Below, one piece after another: positions 12,951 through 22,555 of a DNA stretch of 64,000 nucleotides. Origin of the DNA: Photobacterium atrarenae (GTDB lineage: Bacteria; Pseudomonadota; Gammaproteobacteria; Enterobacterales; Vibrionaceae); assembly GCF_024380015.1 (NCBI RefSeq), contig NZ_CP101508.1:1-64000 (forward strand), written 5' to 3'. Under the pieces are notes generated by a model, which was not told where the DNA came from, made no database searches, and saw nothing but the letters and a program-made list of their open reading frames with translations. The position numbers and the translations under genes were made by a program. Position 1 is the first letter of the stretch. Every line of letters begins with the position of its first letter.

Positions 12951-12962
12951 CAAGAGCGTGTC

Positions 12963-13520
12963 GTGAGCATTTTAGCTGTTTCTATTACTACGGTTGCCCT
13001 GGCAGAAATCGGGGATAAGACCCAGTTACTGTCCTTGTTGCTGGCCAGCCGCTATCGCAAACCTGTTCCTATTATTCTGGCGATTTTTCTCGCCACTATC
13101 GCCAATCATGCCCTGGCCGCTTGGCTTGGTGTTGTCGTCGCGGACTATCTGACCCCGGAAGTGCTGAAATGGGTTCTGGTGGTGAGTTTCATCCTGATGG
13201 CTGGCTGGATTTTGGTGCCGGACAAACTCGATGACGATGAAACTATTTCTAATCGCGGCCCCTTTATTGCCAGCTTTATCGCTTTCTTTATTGCCGAGAT
13301 TGGCGATAAAACTCAGGTGGCGACGACTATGTTAGGGGCGAAGTTTCACGACGGATTGTTGTTGGTGATTGTCGGAACTACTATCGGAATGCTGCTGGCC
13401 AATGTGCCGGTTGTCCTGCTGGGTAAGTTGTCAGCTGATCGAATGCCATTGGGATTGATCCGACGGGTGACGGCGGCGTTGTTTGCCAGCTTAGCATTGG
13501 CTGCGGTCTTTGGCCTTTAA
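12963..13520 (+). CDS. mneA: Manganese exporter, UPF0016/GDT1 family (MneA-like)
   Basis: This is an inner-membrane cation exporter that lowers cytoplasmic Mn2+. The 185-residue product has six hydrophobic segments in two homologous halves, each with the family motif E-x-G-D-K-T: ALAEIGDKTQLL near the start and IAEIGDKTQVATT about 100 residues later. The start is taken as GTG 12963, because AAGAG lies six bases upstream and the family usually begins a few residues before SITTVALAEIGDKTQ. A longer in-frame reading from 12906 would run through the riboswitch and is rejected. Vibrio MneA is known as a Mn exporter; the yybP-ykoY leader supports the same role here. Confidence 0.88.
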   Translation: MSILAVSITTVALAEIGDKTQLLSLLLASRYRKPVPIILAIFLATIANHALAAWLGVVVADYLTPEVLKWVLVVSFILMAGWILVPDKLDDDETISNRGPFIASFIAFFIAEIGDKTQVATTMLGAKFHDGLLLVIVGTTIGMLLANVPVVLLGKLSADRMPLGLIRRVTAALFASLALAAVFGL

Positions 13521-13541
13521 GGGGAGCTTGGCGTTATCTGA

Positions 13542-13557
13542 TGTTTCACGTGGAACG
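13542..13557. promoter_or_regulatory. parS-like site downstream of mneA
   Basis: TGTTTCACGTGGAACG keeps the full TTTCACGTG core; the right arm has the GGAAC variant seen in many bacterial parS sites and a last-base mismatch. It lies 21 bases after the mneA stop, about 13.5 kb from dnaA. Confidence 0.75.
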
Positions 13558-13608
13558 ATATCCCGCGCCTGGGGTGTGACAGCCCAATGACATCATTGTA
13601 ATTTGTGA

Positions 13609-13630
13609 GGCAAACTACAATCTGTTTGCC
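13609..13630 (+). other. Short hairpin upstream of the 81-residue membrane protein
   Basis: GGCAAAC, loop of eight, GTTTGCC forms a perfect 7-bp stem between parS and the next gene. There is no T-run, so it may be a weak mneA terminator or a leader structure. Confidence 0.35.
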
Positions 13631-13682
13631 TGGCTCATGCTAAGGTGAAACTAGTTGATATAGGCTGTTCGTGGAGGAAGGT

Positions 13683-13928
13683 ATGGAGCGATTTCTCGCA
13701 ATCTCACCACAAAGTCAGTTCTGGCTGTTTCACGTCGCGCTGGCGCTCAATATATTGGGGATGGTGCTGACGGATATGTGGCTGCCGATGGTCGTCGGGG
13801 CGATTGTCACGACTTACCTGTCGGTGGATGCCCTGATTCGGTTGCGCTATGTGCAGCCGTTAAAAAAGGAAATTCGCGAATTGCGCCACGAACTGGAACG
13901 TGCGAGTCAGGCCAGGCGTGATCAGTAA
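13683..13928 (+). CDS. Small membrane protein of unknown function (81 aa)
   Basis: The start ATG at 13683 is chosen because GGAGG lies five bases upstream; an in-frame GTG four codons earlier has no ribosome site. The protein begins MERFLAISPQSQFWLFHVALAL. It has two hydrophobic segments (about 14-32 and 35-52), then a charged, Arg/Glu-rich C-terminus (KKEIRELRHELERASQARRDQ) likely to form a short coiled coil in the cytoplasm. I do not recognise a named family. It shares a convergent terminator with tusA. Confidence 0.75.
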   Translation: MERFLAISPQSQFWLFHVALALNILGMVLTDMWLPMVVGAIVTTYLSVDALIRLRYVQPLKKEIRELRHELERASQARRDQ

Positions 13929-13945
13929 CGCTAAGATAGCATTAG

Positions 13946-13976
13946 AAAAAGGCAGCTCCTGGAGCTGCCTTTTTTA
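13946..13976. terminator. Bidirectional terminator between the 81-aa gene and tusA
   Basis: GGCAGCTCC directly followed by GGAGCTGCC after one base, flanked by AAAAA on the left and TTTTTT on the right. The right half overlaps the tusA stop. Confidence 0.8.
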
Positions 13977-14222
13977 ATGGGCGCCTTTGCGGATCAGATA
14001 CCGGTATGGCAGCTGATCGGTCTCCGCGGCCAGCAGGGTATGATCCATAAAGCGGCAAAAGCTTGGAATATCCCGGGTGGTTGAGGGATCATCTGCGGTG
14101 ATCAGAAGGGTTTCTCCTTCGGCCATCTTCCGAACCGTCTTCCGGACCATCATCACAGGCTCAGGACAGCGTAGTCCAAGGGCTTCCAGGCTGTGGGTCG
14201 GGTTGTCAAAAATTGCTGTCAT
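13974..14222 (-). CDS. tusA: Sulfur carrier protein TusA
   Basis: TusA accepts persulfide sulfur from IscS and passes it to TusBCD for 2-thiouridine synthesis at tRNA position 34. The 82-residue product has the signature [19 protein letters not shown], with catalytic Cys19 in the C-P-x-P motif, and a conserved C-terminal segment [14 protein letters not shown]. Length is typical. It is transcribed leftward and divergently from the 59-residue small protein gene. Confidence 0.95.
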   Translation of the reverse strand: MTAIFDNPTHSLEALGLRCPEPVMMVRKTVRKMAEGETLLITADDPSTTRDIPSFCRFMDHTLLAAETDQLPYRYLIRKGAH

Positions 14223-14361
14223 AATTCATACGGGTGGTTGCGAAGCCTCAAATCATACTTATGGATAAGAATTAATCAATAACACTTGGCAAATCAAACG
14301 AAAGCGTGTAACGTATTTAACAAGTCATTAACGTTCGTCTTCTCAGGGATTAGGAGGAACT

Positions 14362-14541
14362 ATGTTGACTCAGATGGATCGCTTAACCATTTACTGCCTG
14401 CTGTGCTTCATTACGTTCTGTACATTAGTGCTCCGCGGGCCGGACAATACCAGTATTTTTGCGCTAGGGGGCCTGATTGCCGCCGCGTTAGGACTTTGGT
14501 TCGAGCTCAGCAATACCAATGAGCTCGAGGAAGAAAATTAA
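14362..14541 (+). CDS. Small two-helix membrane protein (59 aa), unknown
   Basis: A near-perfect ribosome site (TTAGGAGGAACT) lies directly before ATG 14362. The 59-residue frame encodes MLTQMDRLTIYCLLCFITFC..., with two hydrophobic helices (about 8-24 and 32-48) separated by a polar turn RGPDNTS, and an acidic tail ELEEEN. A strong Rho-independent terminator follows at 14584. Ribosome site, composition and terminator together make it a real gene, though below common length cut-offs. I do not recognise the family, and neighbours (tusA, LysR gene) give no functional clue. Confidence 0.75.
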   Translation: MLTQMDRLTIYCLLCFITFCTLVLRGPDNTSIFALGGLIAAALGLWFELSNTNELEEEN

Positions 14542-14583
14542 CGAAATTGCACATCAACTACACTCCCAGTTTTCTTGGGCTTC

Positions 14584-14610
14584 CCCGCTTATATAGCGGG
14601 TTTTTTTTTA
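14584..14610 (+). terminator. Terminator after the 59-residue gene
   Basis: CCCGC, loop of TTATATA, GCGGG, then nine T. Confidence 0.85.
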
Positions 14611-14655
14611 TGGGTCGGGTGATAATGGCAGCTTCGTATTCGATACAGGTGTGAT

Positions 14656-15630
14656 ATGGAGCTGGAAGATATCTATCGCCGTGATCTCAATTTGCTGGTG
14701 GCGCTTCAGGTTCTGGTGGAAGAAGGGAGTGTCAGCAAAGCAGCGGTACGGCTGAATTTAAGCCAATCAGCAATGAGCCGGGTGCTGGGCCGGTTGCGAG
14801 AGCTGTTGGGCGATCCCTTATTTACCCGCCAGGGCCAGCGGTTGATCCCGACCAACCGGGCGCTGGAGCTGAGTGAGCAGCTTAATGCGCCGCTGGAAGC
14901 GATGCGCAGCTTGTTGACCCCGAGTGACTTCCGGCCCGAGGCGTGCGAGCAGCAGTTTGTCATCGCCACCACTGACTATGCGATGCAAACCATTTTGCCT
15001 TTTGCTTTGCCCCGAATTTATCAGGAAGCGCCGCAGATCTCGCTGGAGTTCGCTCCCCTGCAACATGACCATATTCTGACGCAGCTCACCACGGACGGCT
15101 GTGATATGGCGATTTGTCGCCCGACCGGGCCGGTGGCGCCGTTGTGCCGTGAGCATCTCGGCCGGGTCGGCGTCTCTTGTTTGCTGTCACAGCAGCACCC
15201 GCTGGCAACCCGGGCGCTGAGTATGACTGATTACCTCAGTTATCCCCATGCGATGATTGCGATTAGTGACGGCGTCAAGGCGCTGATTGATGAGGCGCTG
15301 CGCGGCTATCCGGAGCGGAAACTGGTGCTGCGGGCTTACCACCTGGAAGCGGCGTTGGCGATCATGGATGCGATACCGCTGATCATGACGGTACCGGCCG
15401 ATCTGGCTTATTTGGTGGCCGCAAAGCACAACCTGGTCGTTAAACCGCTGCCGTTTGCGTTTGAGCCCTTTGATTATTCGCTGATTTGGCATCCGCGCTG
15501 TGAACATTCGGCTGCGCAAATTTGGTTGCGGGATTTAATCAAGGAAGAGTGCGGGAAGTTGATCGCCCGCCGTGTTGATGAGATGGGGCTGTTGAGCCCG
15601 GCTGACGAGGAGGTTGATGGCCAGGGCTGA
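14656..15630 (+). CDS. LysR-family transcriptional regulator
   Basis: The 324-residue product is a DNA-binding regulator with an N-terminal winged helix-turn-helix (about 10-68: LNLLVALQVLVEEGSVSKAA through LSQSAMSRVLGRLRELLGDPLF) and a type 2 periplasmic-binding-like effector domain (about 100-300). The HTH resembles the LeuO/NodD/YbeF branch. The effector is unknown. It is convergent with acuI and shares no promoter region with a divergent neighbour, so the usual LysR target clue is missing. The Gly/Asp-rich tail after about 310 is probably disordered. Confidence 0.9.
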   Translation: MELEDIYRRDLNLLVALQVLVEEGSVSKAAVRLNLSQSAMSRVLGRLRELLGDPLFTRQGQRLIPTNRALELSEQLNAPLEAMRSLLTPSDFRPEACEQQFVIATTDYAMQTILPFALPRIYQEAPQISLEFAPLQHDHILTQLTTDGCDMAICRPTGPVAPLCREHLGRVGVSCLLSQQHPLATRALSMTDYLSYPHAMIAISDGVKALIDEALRGYPERKLVLRAYHLEAALAIMDAIPLIMTVPADLAYLVAAKHNLVVKPLPFAFEPFDYSLIWHPRCEHSAAQIWLRDLIKEECGKLIARRVDEMGLLSPADEEVDGQG

Positions 15631-15637
15631 TCGCGAC

Positions 15638-15663
15638 AAAAAAAGGCCAGCAGGGTGCTGGCC
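15638..15663 (-). terminator. Terminator of acuI
   Basis: On the minus strand GGCCAGCA, CCC, TGCTGGCC followed by seven T. It could also slow the convergent LysR transcript. Confidence 0.8.
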
Positions 15664-15699
15664 AAGGTAGTCATTCTTTTTGTTATGGTTGGTCTTTGC

Positions 15700-16680
15700 T
15701 TACGGCTTGATCACCACCCGTCCGGTGATCTGACCCTTGGTGATGGCTTCGGCGCATTCAGCCACTTCATCTAAGCTCACTTCACGGCAAGCCTGCTCAA
15801 AGTAGCTCGCTGGCAGCAGCTCGCCCAGGCGTTGCCAGGCTTGCTGACGCTTCTCAAACGGACACATGACCGAATCCACGCCTTGCAAACGCACATTACG
15901 CAGGATAAATGGCATCACAGTTGTCGGCAGATCGAATCCGCCCGCCAGGCCACAGGCGGCGACGGCGCCGTTATAGTCGACCTGGGCCAGGACTTTTGCC
16001 AGTACCTTGCTGCCGACGGTATCAACAGCGCCGGCCCAGAGCTGTTTCTCCAGCGGGCGGGCTGGCTCTTCCAGCTCATGGCGTTCGACAATGCGTGTCG
16101 CGCCGAGGGATTTGAGCCATCCACTGTTCTCTTCGGCACGGCCGGTCACGGCAGCAACCTGGTAACTGAGTTGGGCCAGCAGGGTGATGGCCACGGAGCC
16201 GACGCCACCGCTGGCACCGGTGACCAGGATTTCGCCGGATTCCGGGGTGATACCGGCATCGACCAGTGCCTGGACACACAGCATCGCGGTTAAACCGGCA
16301 GTACCGATCATCATTGCCTGCTTGCCGTTGAAGTGTTTTGGCAGCGGGACCAGCCAGTCGGCATTGAGACGGGCTCTTTCTGCCATGCCGCCCCAGTGGG
16401 TTTCACCCACGCCCCAGCCGGTCAGGACCACCTGATCGCCCGGCTGGTAGCGCTCATCGCCGGATTCCACAACGGTGCCGGCCAGATCAATGCCCGGAAC
16501 CATCGGAAACTGGCGGATAATTTTGCCTTTGCCGGTGATCGCCAGACCGTCTTTATAGTTCAGGGAGGAGTAGTCGACATCAATCAGGACATTGCCTTGC
16601 GGCAGCTGGCTGTCATCCAGTTGCTCAATCGTGGCAATCGTCTGCTTTTCTTGTTGGTTGAGTAGCAAAGCTTTAAACAT
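15700..16680 (-). CDS. acuI: Acrylyl-CoA reductase / YhdH-type quinone oxidoreductase
   Basis: The product is an NADPH-dependent medium-chain reductase of the AcuI/YhdH group, which reduces acrylyl-CoA to propionyl-CoA and so detoxifies acrylate. The 326-residue sequence has the GroES-like N-terminal half (SSLNYKDGLAITGKGKIIRQ, PGIDLAGTV) and a Rossmann half with GASGGVGSVA at 155-164. It lacks structural-zinc cysteines, as expected for this group. The close similarity to YhdH is recognised by eye; substrate in this organism is inferred. It is monocistronic, with fadA further upstream on the same strand behind its own terminator. Confidence 0.88.
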   Translation of the reverse strand: MFKALLLNQQEKQTIATIEQLDDSQLPQGNVLIDVDYSSLNYKDGLAITGKGKIIRQFPMVPGIDLAGTVVESGDERYQPGDQVVLTGWGVGETHWGGMAERARLNADWLVPLPKHFNGKQAMMIGTAGLTAMLCVQALVDAGITPESGEILVTGASGGVGSVAITLLAQLSYQVAAVTGRAEENSGWLKSLGATRIVERHELEEPARPLEKQLWAGAVDTVGSKVLAKVLAQVDYNGAVAACGLAGGFDLPTTVMPFILRNVRLQGVDSVMCPFEKRQQAWQRLGELLPASYFEQACREVSLDEVAECAEAITKGQITGRVVIKP

Positions 16681-16801
16681 AGGGATGCTCCGAGTTCATC
16701 AAGCGTCTTTAACTGATTTTGAGTGTAGACGCCAAGTCATGATGAAAAAAATGAAACTTAATCATTTGATCTATGTGGCAAGTGCATAGTTAATCCAGAT
16801 C

Positions 16802-16828
16802 AAAAAAAGCCCGCAACTGCGGGCTTTG
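16802..16828 (-). terminator. Terminator of the fadBA operon
   Basis: On the minus strand AAAGCCCGCA, short loop, TGCGGGCTTTTTTT, 16 bases after the fadA stop. Confidence 0.85.
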
Positions 16829-16843
16829 TTGACAGGTTTTGGG

Positions 16844-18013
<1,170 letters not shown>

Positions 18014-18026
18014 TTATCCCTCATCC

Positions 18027-20189
18027 TTAAGCGTTGGTCTGCACGTGGTAATAGGTTTCACCCTTGGCGGCTTTCTCTTTCAGGCCGGCCGGAACTTCAT
18101 AGACTGCGCCCAAGTGCACGTACTGCTCAGCCATGGCGACATAGTTGGCCAGTCCCAGGGTATCGAGGTAGCGGAACACACCGCCGCGGAAAGGAGGGAA
18201 GCCCAGACCGTACACCAGCGCCATGTCAGCTTCTGCCGGGCTGGCAATAATGCCTTCTTCCAGGCAGCGGACGACTTCGTTGATCATCGGGATCATCATC
18301 CGGGCGATGATGGCATCGGCTTCAAACTCAGCAGCATGACTGACGACCGGCGCCAGCAGGTCGGCAGTTGCCGGATCAACGGTTTTCTTCGGTTTGCCTT
18401 TGCGATCGAGGGTGTAGGCATAGAAGCCCTTGCCGTTTTTCTGGCCGAAGCGCTCGGCGTCATACATTACATCCACCGCGTCACGGTAGTCTTTGCCCAT
18501 GCGATCCGGGAAGCCTTCGGCCATTACGGCCTGGGCATGGTGCGCGGTATCAATGCCGACCACATCCAGCAGGTAAGCCGGGCCCATCGGCCAGCCGAAC
18601 TGTTTCTCCATCACCTTGTCGATTTTGGTGAAATCGGCACCGTCGCGCATCAGCAGGCTGAAACCGGCAAAGTACGGGAACAGGACGCGGTTGACGAAGA
18701 ATCCCGGGCAGTCATTGACGACAATCGGTGATTTACCCATCTTGGCGGCATAGGCCACAACGCGGGCAATGGTTTCATCCGAGGTGTGCTCGCCACGAAT
18801 GATCTCGACCAGCGGCATCCGGTGGACCGGGTTAAAGAAGTGCATGCCGCAGAAGTTTTCCGGGCGTTTCAGCGATTTGGCCAGTTGGTTGATCGGGATG
18901 GTGGATGTATTGGAGGCAATCACGGTCTCTTCGCCGACCTGATCTTCGACTTCGGCCAGCACTGCAGCTTTGACTTTCGGGTTCTCGACCACCGCTTCCA
19001 CCACCACGTCGGTTTCTTCAATGCCGGCATAGTGCAGGCTCGGATGGATAGCTGAGAGGACTTTGGCCATCTTCAGGCCATCGATGCGGCCGCGCTCGAG
19101 TTGCTTGTTCAGCAGTTTTGCCGCTTCGCCCATGCCTAGCTCCAGTGATGCATCGGCGATATCCTTCATCAGCACCGGCACGCCTTTGAGGGCGGACTGG
19201 TAGGCGATCCCGCCACCCATGATCCCGGCGCCCAGCACGGCTGCTTTGTGGGTTGCTTTGCCGGCCTTGGCCGCTTGTTTGGCATTGCCTTTGAGCAGCT
19301 GATCATTGAGGAAGATACCAACCAGGGCTTTGGCGACATCGGACTTGGCCAGCTTGACGAAGTGTTTGTTCTCAATGGCCAGCGCTTCATCGCGGCTGCT
19401 GCGGACAGCTTCTTCAATGGTGATCACGGCGGTGATCGGAGCCGGGTAGTGCGGGCCGGCGACCTGGCTGACCATGCCTTTGGCCATGGTAAAGCTCATG
19501 GTCGCTTCAATTTTGTTCAGGGCCAACGGCGCTTTTTTCTGCTCGCGGCGGCGCTGCCAGTCAAGTTTGCCGGCAATCGCATCTTTGATCATGGCCAGGG
19601 CGGCTTCTTTCAGGGCTTCCGGTGCGACAACACCATCGACCAGGCCCAGCTTGAGGGCATCAGCCGCTTTTTTGTCTTTGCCGGCGGTGATGATTTCCAT
19701 CGCGGAGTCGGCACCAATCAAGCGTGGCAGGCGTACGGTGCCGCCGAAGCCGGGCATGATCCCCAGCTTGGTTTCCGGCAAGCCGATCCGGGCAGTGTTG
19801 TCCGCCAGGCGGAAGTCGGTCGCCAGCACACACTCGCAACCGCCGCCCAGGGCATGGCCGTTAATTGCCGACAACGTCGGGACCGGCAGGTCTTCGAGTT
19901 TGTTGAAAATGTCATTGGCGTAGCTCAGCCACTGCGACAGCTCGTCCGCAGGCTTGGCAAACAGGCCGAGAAACTCTTTGATATCAGCACCGACAACAAA
20001 TGCATCTTTACCGGAAGTTAGCAGCAAGCCTTTGAGTTCTGGCTGTTGGTATAGGGCATTCAGGGCTTCGTTGAAGCATTCCAGGGTTTTTAAATCGAAC
20101 TTGTTGATAGGGCCTGGGGCGTTGAGGTTAAGCTCCGCAATGCCATCTTCCAGATAGCTTACGGATAGGGTTTCACCTTGGTAAATCAT
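18027..20189 (-). CDS. fadB: Fatty acid oxidation complex subunit alpha FadB
   Basis: This multifunctional enzyme has enoyl-CoA hydratase, 3-hydroxyacyl-CoA dehydrogenase and isomerase activity. The 720-residue product carries an N-terminal crotonase domain ([21 protein letters not shown] and [20 protein letters not shown], which hold the two catalytic glutamates) and a dehydrogenase half starting at an NAD-binding [18 protein letters not shown] (about 315). The conserved [15 protein letters not shown] and the helical C-terminal domain follow. It is promoter-proximal in fadBA. A FadR-like operator sits about 42 bases upstream of the start codon. Confidence 0.97.
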   Translation of the reverse strand: MIYQGETLSVSYLEDGIAELNLNAPGPINKFDLKTLECFNEALNALYQQPELKGLLLTSGKDAFVVGADIKEFLGLFAKPADELSQWLSYANDIFNKLEDLPVPTLSAINGHALGGGCECVLATDFRLADNTARIGLPETKLGIMPGFGGTVRLPRLIGADSAMEIITAGKDKKAADALKLGLVDGVVAPEALKEAALAMIKDAIAGKLDWQRRREQKKAPLALNKIEATMSFTMAKGMVSQVAGPHYPAPITAVITIEEAVRSSRDEALAIENKHFVKLAKSDVAKALVGIFLNDQLLKGNAKQAAKAGKATHKAAVLGAGIMGGGIAYQSALKGVPVLMKDIADASLELGMGEAAKLLNKQLERGRIDGLKMAKVLSAIHPSLHYAGIEETDVVVEAVVENPKVKAAVLAEVEDQVGEETVIASNTSTIPINQLAKSLKRPENFCGMHFFNPVHRMPLVEIIRGEHTSDETIARVVAYAAKMGKSPIVVNDCPGFFVNRVLFPYFAGFSLLMRDGADFTKIDKVMEKQFGWPMGPAYLLDVVGIDTAHHAQAVMAEGFPDRMGKDYRDAVDVMYDAERFGQKNGKGFYAYTLDRKGKPKKTVDPATADLLAPVVSHAAEFEADAIIARMMIPMINEVVRCLEEGIIASPAEADMALVYGLGFPPFRGGVFRYLDTLGLANYVAMAEQYVHLGAVYEVPAGLKEKAAKGETYYHVQTNA

Positions 20190-20230
20190 GTTCTATCTCC
20201 GTGAATTCCGGTTCTGTGCCGAATTGATTT

Positions 20231-20247
20231 AACTGGTTTGACCTGTT
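20231..20247. promoter_or_regulatory. FadR operator upstream of fadB
   Basis: AACTGGTTTGACCTGTT closely fits the FadR consensus (ANCTGGTCNGACCAGNT) in the divergent fadB/yigZ region. FadR is known to repress fad genes until long-chain acyl-CoA binds it. The site is 42-58 bases upstream of the fadB ATG. Confidence 0.75.
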
Positions 20248-20423
20248 GTCAGGCTAAATAATAGTCTGAACCCGTCCAAAAACAATTACAACACTTATTT
20301 TAAACAAATGTTTAACTTTTTCGGGTGCATAAGAAAGTTGCATGCCGGATTGTGAGTTTGCTCAGGGCTTTGTTGTGTTATCCTGAGCGACTATTTTTTC
20401 CGCTTGGCAGTGTGTTCACAAAG

Positions 20424-21065
20424 ATGGAATCGAAACCTTATCCGGTCCCGGCAGCGCCGGTGATATTTGAGGAAGAGATCAAAAAGAGCCGCTTTATTAC
20501 TTACCTGGCGCACACGCCGGGTATTGATGCAGCCAAAGCTTTCGTGCAGCAGATCAAAAGCAAGCATAGTGATGCCCGGCATAATTGCTGGGGCTTTGTC
20601 GCCGGGCGGCCGTCTGATTCGATGCAATGGGGGTTCAGTGATGACGGCGAGCCGTCGGGCACGGCCGGCAAGCCGATCCTGGCGCAATTGAGCGGCTCGG
20701 GCGTCGGCGAGATCACCGCGGTGGTCACCCGCTATTCCGGTGGGATTAAACTCGGCACCGGCGGGTTGGTGAAAGCGTATGGCGGTGGTGTCCAGCAAGC
20801 GCTAACTGTGCTGCAAACCAAAGAAAAAGTAATCACTTCGGTACTTCGCCTGCGCTGTGCGTATAATCAGATGTCGCTGGTCGAGTCGCTCTTGGCCGAG
20901 TATGCAGGCCATCAGCTCAGTGCTGACTTTGGCCAGGAGATAGAGATGACCATGGAAGTCGATAACCGTTGTGTGGCGGCCTTGGTTGCCAAGTTGATCA
21001 ATCGCAGCGGCGGGCAGATCTGTCCGGTTGTATTACCTCATGTATCGACATCAGAACCCGAATAA
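20424..21065 (+). CDS. yigZ: YigZ, IMPACT family protein
   Basis: The 213-residue product belongs to the YigZ/IMPACT family, whose exact role is unclear. It shows the N-terminal UPF0029 fold with KKSRFITYLAHTPG, SDARHNCWGFVAGR, SDDGEPSGTAGKPILAQL and VVTRYSGGIKLGTGGLVKAYG, all strongly conserved, then a C-terminal EF-G-like domain. The ATG at 20424 is chosen; the open frame extends 33 codons upstream but that part (MHKKVACRIVSLLRALLCY) is not family-like. It leads yigZ-trkH-hemG, the same order as in E. coli before an rRNA operon, but without pepQ. Confidence 0.92.
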   Translation: MESKPYPVPAAPVIFEEEIKKSRFITYLAHTPGIDAAKAFVQQIKSKHSDARHNCWGFVAGRPSDSMQWGFSDDGEPSGTAGKPILAQLSGSGVGEITAVVTRYSGGIKLGTGGLVKAYGGGVQQALTVLQTKEKVITSVLRLRCAYNQMSLVESLLAEYAGHQLSADFGQEIEMTMEVDNRCVAALVAKLINRSGGQICPVVLPHVSTSEPE

Positions 21066-21088
21066 CCAGATGAGAGCCGGCTAAGGCG

Positions 21089-22546
21089 ATGCAATTTCGT
21101 TCTATTATCAGAATTGTCGGGCTGTTGCTGGCCCTGTTCAGTGTCACCATGCTGGCCCCGGCGCTGGTGGCATTCATCTACCGTGACGGGGCCGGTTTTC
21201 CGTTCGTCGTCACGTTCTGCTTATTATTAGCCGGCGGCGGCTTGCTGTGGCTGCCGAACCGCCATTCCCGCCGTGAACTGAAAGCCCGAGATGGCTTTTT
21301 AATCGTCGTGCTGTTCTGGACGGTGATCGGCAGTGCGGGGGCGATCCCGTTTCTGCTGTCAAAAACCCCGGACTTATCGGTCACGGATTCTTTCTTTGAA
21401 TCTTTCTCAGCCTTGACTACCACGGGTGCCACGGTGATCGTGGGGCTCGATGAACTGCCCAAAGCAATCTTGTTTTATCGCCAGTTGCTGCAGTGGTTCG
21501 GCGGGATGGGGATCATCGTCCTGGCGGTTGCTATCTTGCCGGTACTTGGTATCGGGGGAATGCAGCTATACCGGGCGGAAATCCCGGGGCCGGTAAAAGA
21601 CAGTAAAATGACGCCGCGGATTGCCGAGACGGCCAAAACCCTGTGGTATATCTACCTGACCCTCACCGTTTGCTGTGCGGTCGCTTTCTGGCTGGCTGGG
21701 ATGAGCGTCTTTGATGCCATTTCCCATAGCTTTTCGACCATCGCCATCGGCGGCTTTTCGACCCATGATGCCAGTATGGGCTATTTCAATAGCCAGGCTA
21801 TCAATATGATCACTGTGGTGTTTTTGCTGATCTCGGCCTGTAACTTCTCGCTGCACTTTGCTGCGTTTGCTAATGGTGGGGTGCACCTGCGCACTTACTG
21901 GCGGGATCCGGAGTTTCGCACATTCCTCGGTATTCAGCTGATTCTGTTTCTGATCTGCTTTGGCTTGTTGATTAAGCATCAGTCTTACGGCTCGACTTTC
22001 GATACCTTTGATCAGGCGTTGTTCCAGACCGTGTCGATTTCCACCACGGCCGGCTTTACCACCACCGGTTTTTCGGAGTGGCCACTGTTTCTGCCAGTGT
22101 TGTTGCTGTTTTCTTCTTTTATTGGCGGATGCGCCGGTTCGACCGGGGGCGGGATTAAAGTGATCCGGATTTTGCTGCTGATGCTCCAGGGAGAGCGTGA
22201 GCTGAAGCGGCTGGTTCACCCCCGCGCGGTCTATACCATTAAAGTCGGTCGCAAGGCATTACCGCAACAGGTGGTCGATGCGGTGTGGGGCTTCTTTTCT
22301 GCCTATGCGCTGGTATTTGTTATTTGCATGCTGGCGCTGATCGCTACAGGTCTCGATGAGCTGACGGCATTTTCGGCGGTCGCAGCGACCCTCAATAACC
22401 TCGGACCGGGGTTAGGAGAGGTCGCGGTGCATTTTGGTGAGATCAATGATGCGGCGAAATGGGTTTTGGTGATCTCCATGCTGTTTGGCCGCTTGGAAGT
22501 GTTTACATTATTGGTGTTGTTTACGCCGACGTTCTGGCGTAGCTAA
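21089..22546 (+). CDS. trkH: Trk potassium uptake membrane protein TrkH
   Basis: TrkH is the potassium-conducting membrane subunit, gated by the NAD/ATP-binding TrkA ring. The 485-residue protein has about ten membrane segments arranged as four pore repeats. The selectivity segments are visible as SALTTTGATVIV, STIAIGGFSTHD, STTAGFTTTGFSEW and ATLNNLGPGLGEV. A positively charged loop (MLQGERELKRLVHPRAVYTIKV) fits the TrkA contact side. It lies 23 bases after yigZ and ten bases before hemG, supporting one transcript. trkA is not in the window. Confidence 0.96.
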   Translation: MQFRSIIRIVGLLLALFSVTMLAPALVAFIYRDGAGFPFVVTFCLLLAGGGLLWLPNRHSRRELKARDGFLIVVLFWTVIGSAGAIPFLLSKTPDLSVTDSFFESFSALTTTGATVIVGLDELPKAILFYRQLLQWFGGMGIIVLAVAILPVLGIGGMQLYRAEIPGPVKDSKMTPRIAETAKTLWYIYLTLTVCCAVAFWLAGMSVFDAISHSFSTIAIGGFSTHDASMGYFNSQAINMITVVFLLISACNFSLHFAAFANGGVHLRTYWRDPEFRTFLGIQLILFLICFGLLIKHQSYGSTFDTFDQALFQTVSISTTAGFTTTGFSEWPLFLPVLLLFSSFIGGCAGSTGGGIKVIRILLLMLQGERELKRLVHPRAVYTIKVGRKALPQQVVDAVWGFFSAYALVFVICMLALIATGLDELTAFSAVAATLNNLGPGLGEVAVHFGEINDAAKWVLVISMLFGRLEVFTLLVLFTPTFWRS

Positions 22547-22555
22547 GGAGATAGA

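Noticed and set aside
12906..12962. N-terminal extension of the manganese exporter starting at GTG 12906
   Set aside because: It lies within the riboswitch expression platform and lacks a ribosome site; the family start fits GTG 12963.
13729..13742. TGTTTCACGTCGCG as a further parS site
   Set aside because: Only the left half matches; it lies in coding sequence and the right arm is unrelated.
14286..14522. 78-codon frame starting at 14286
   Set aside because: It is out of frame with the better-supported 59-residue gene that has a near-perfect ribosome site.
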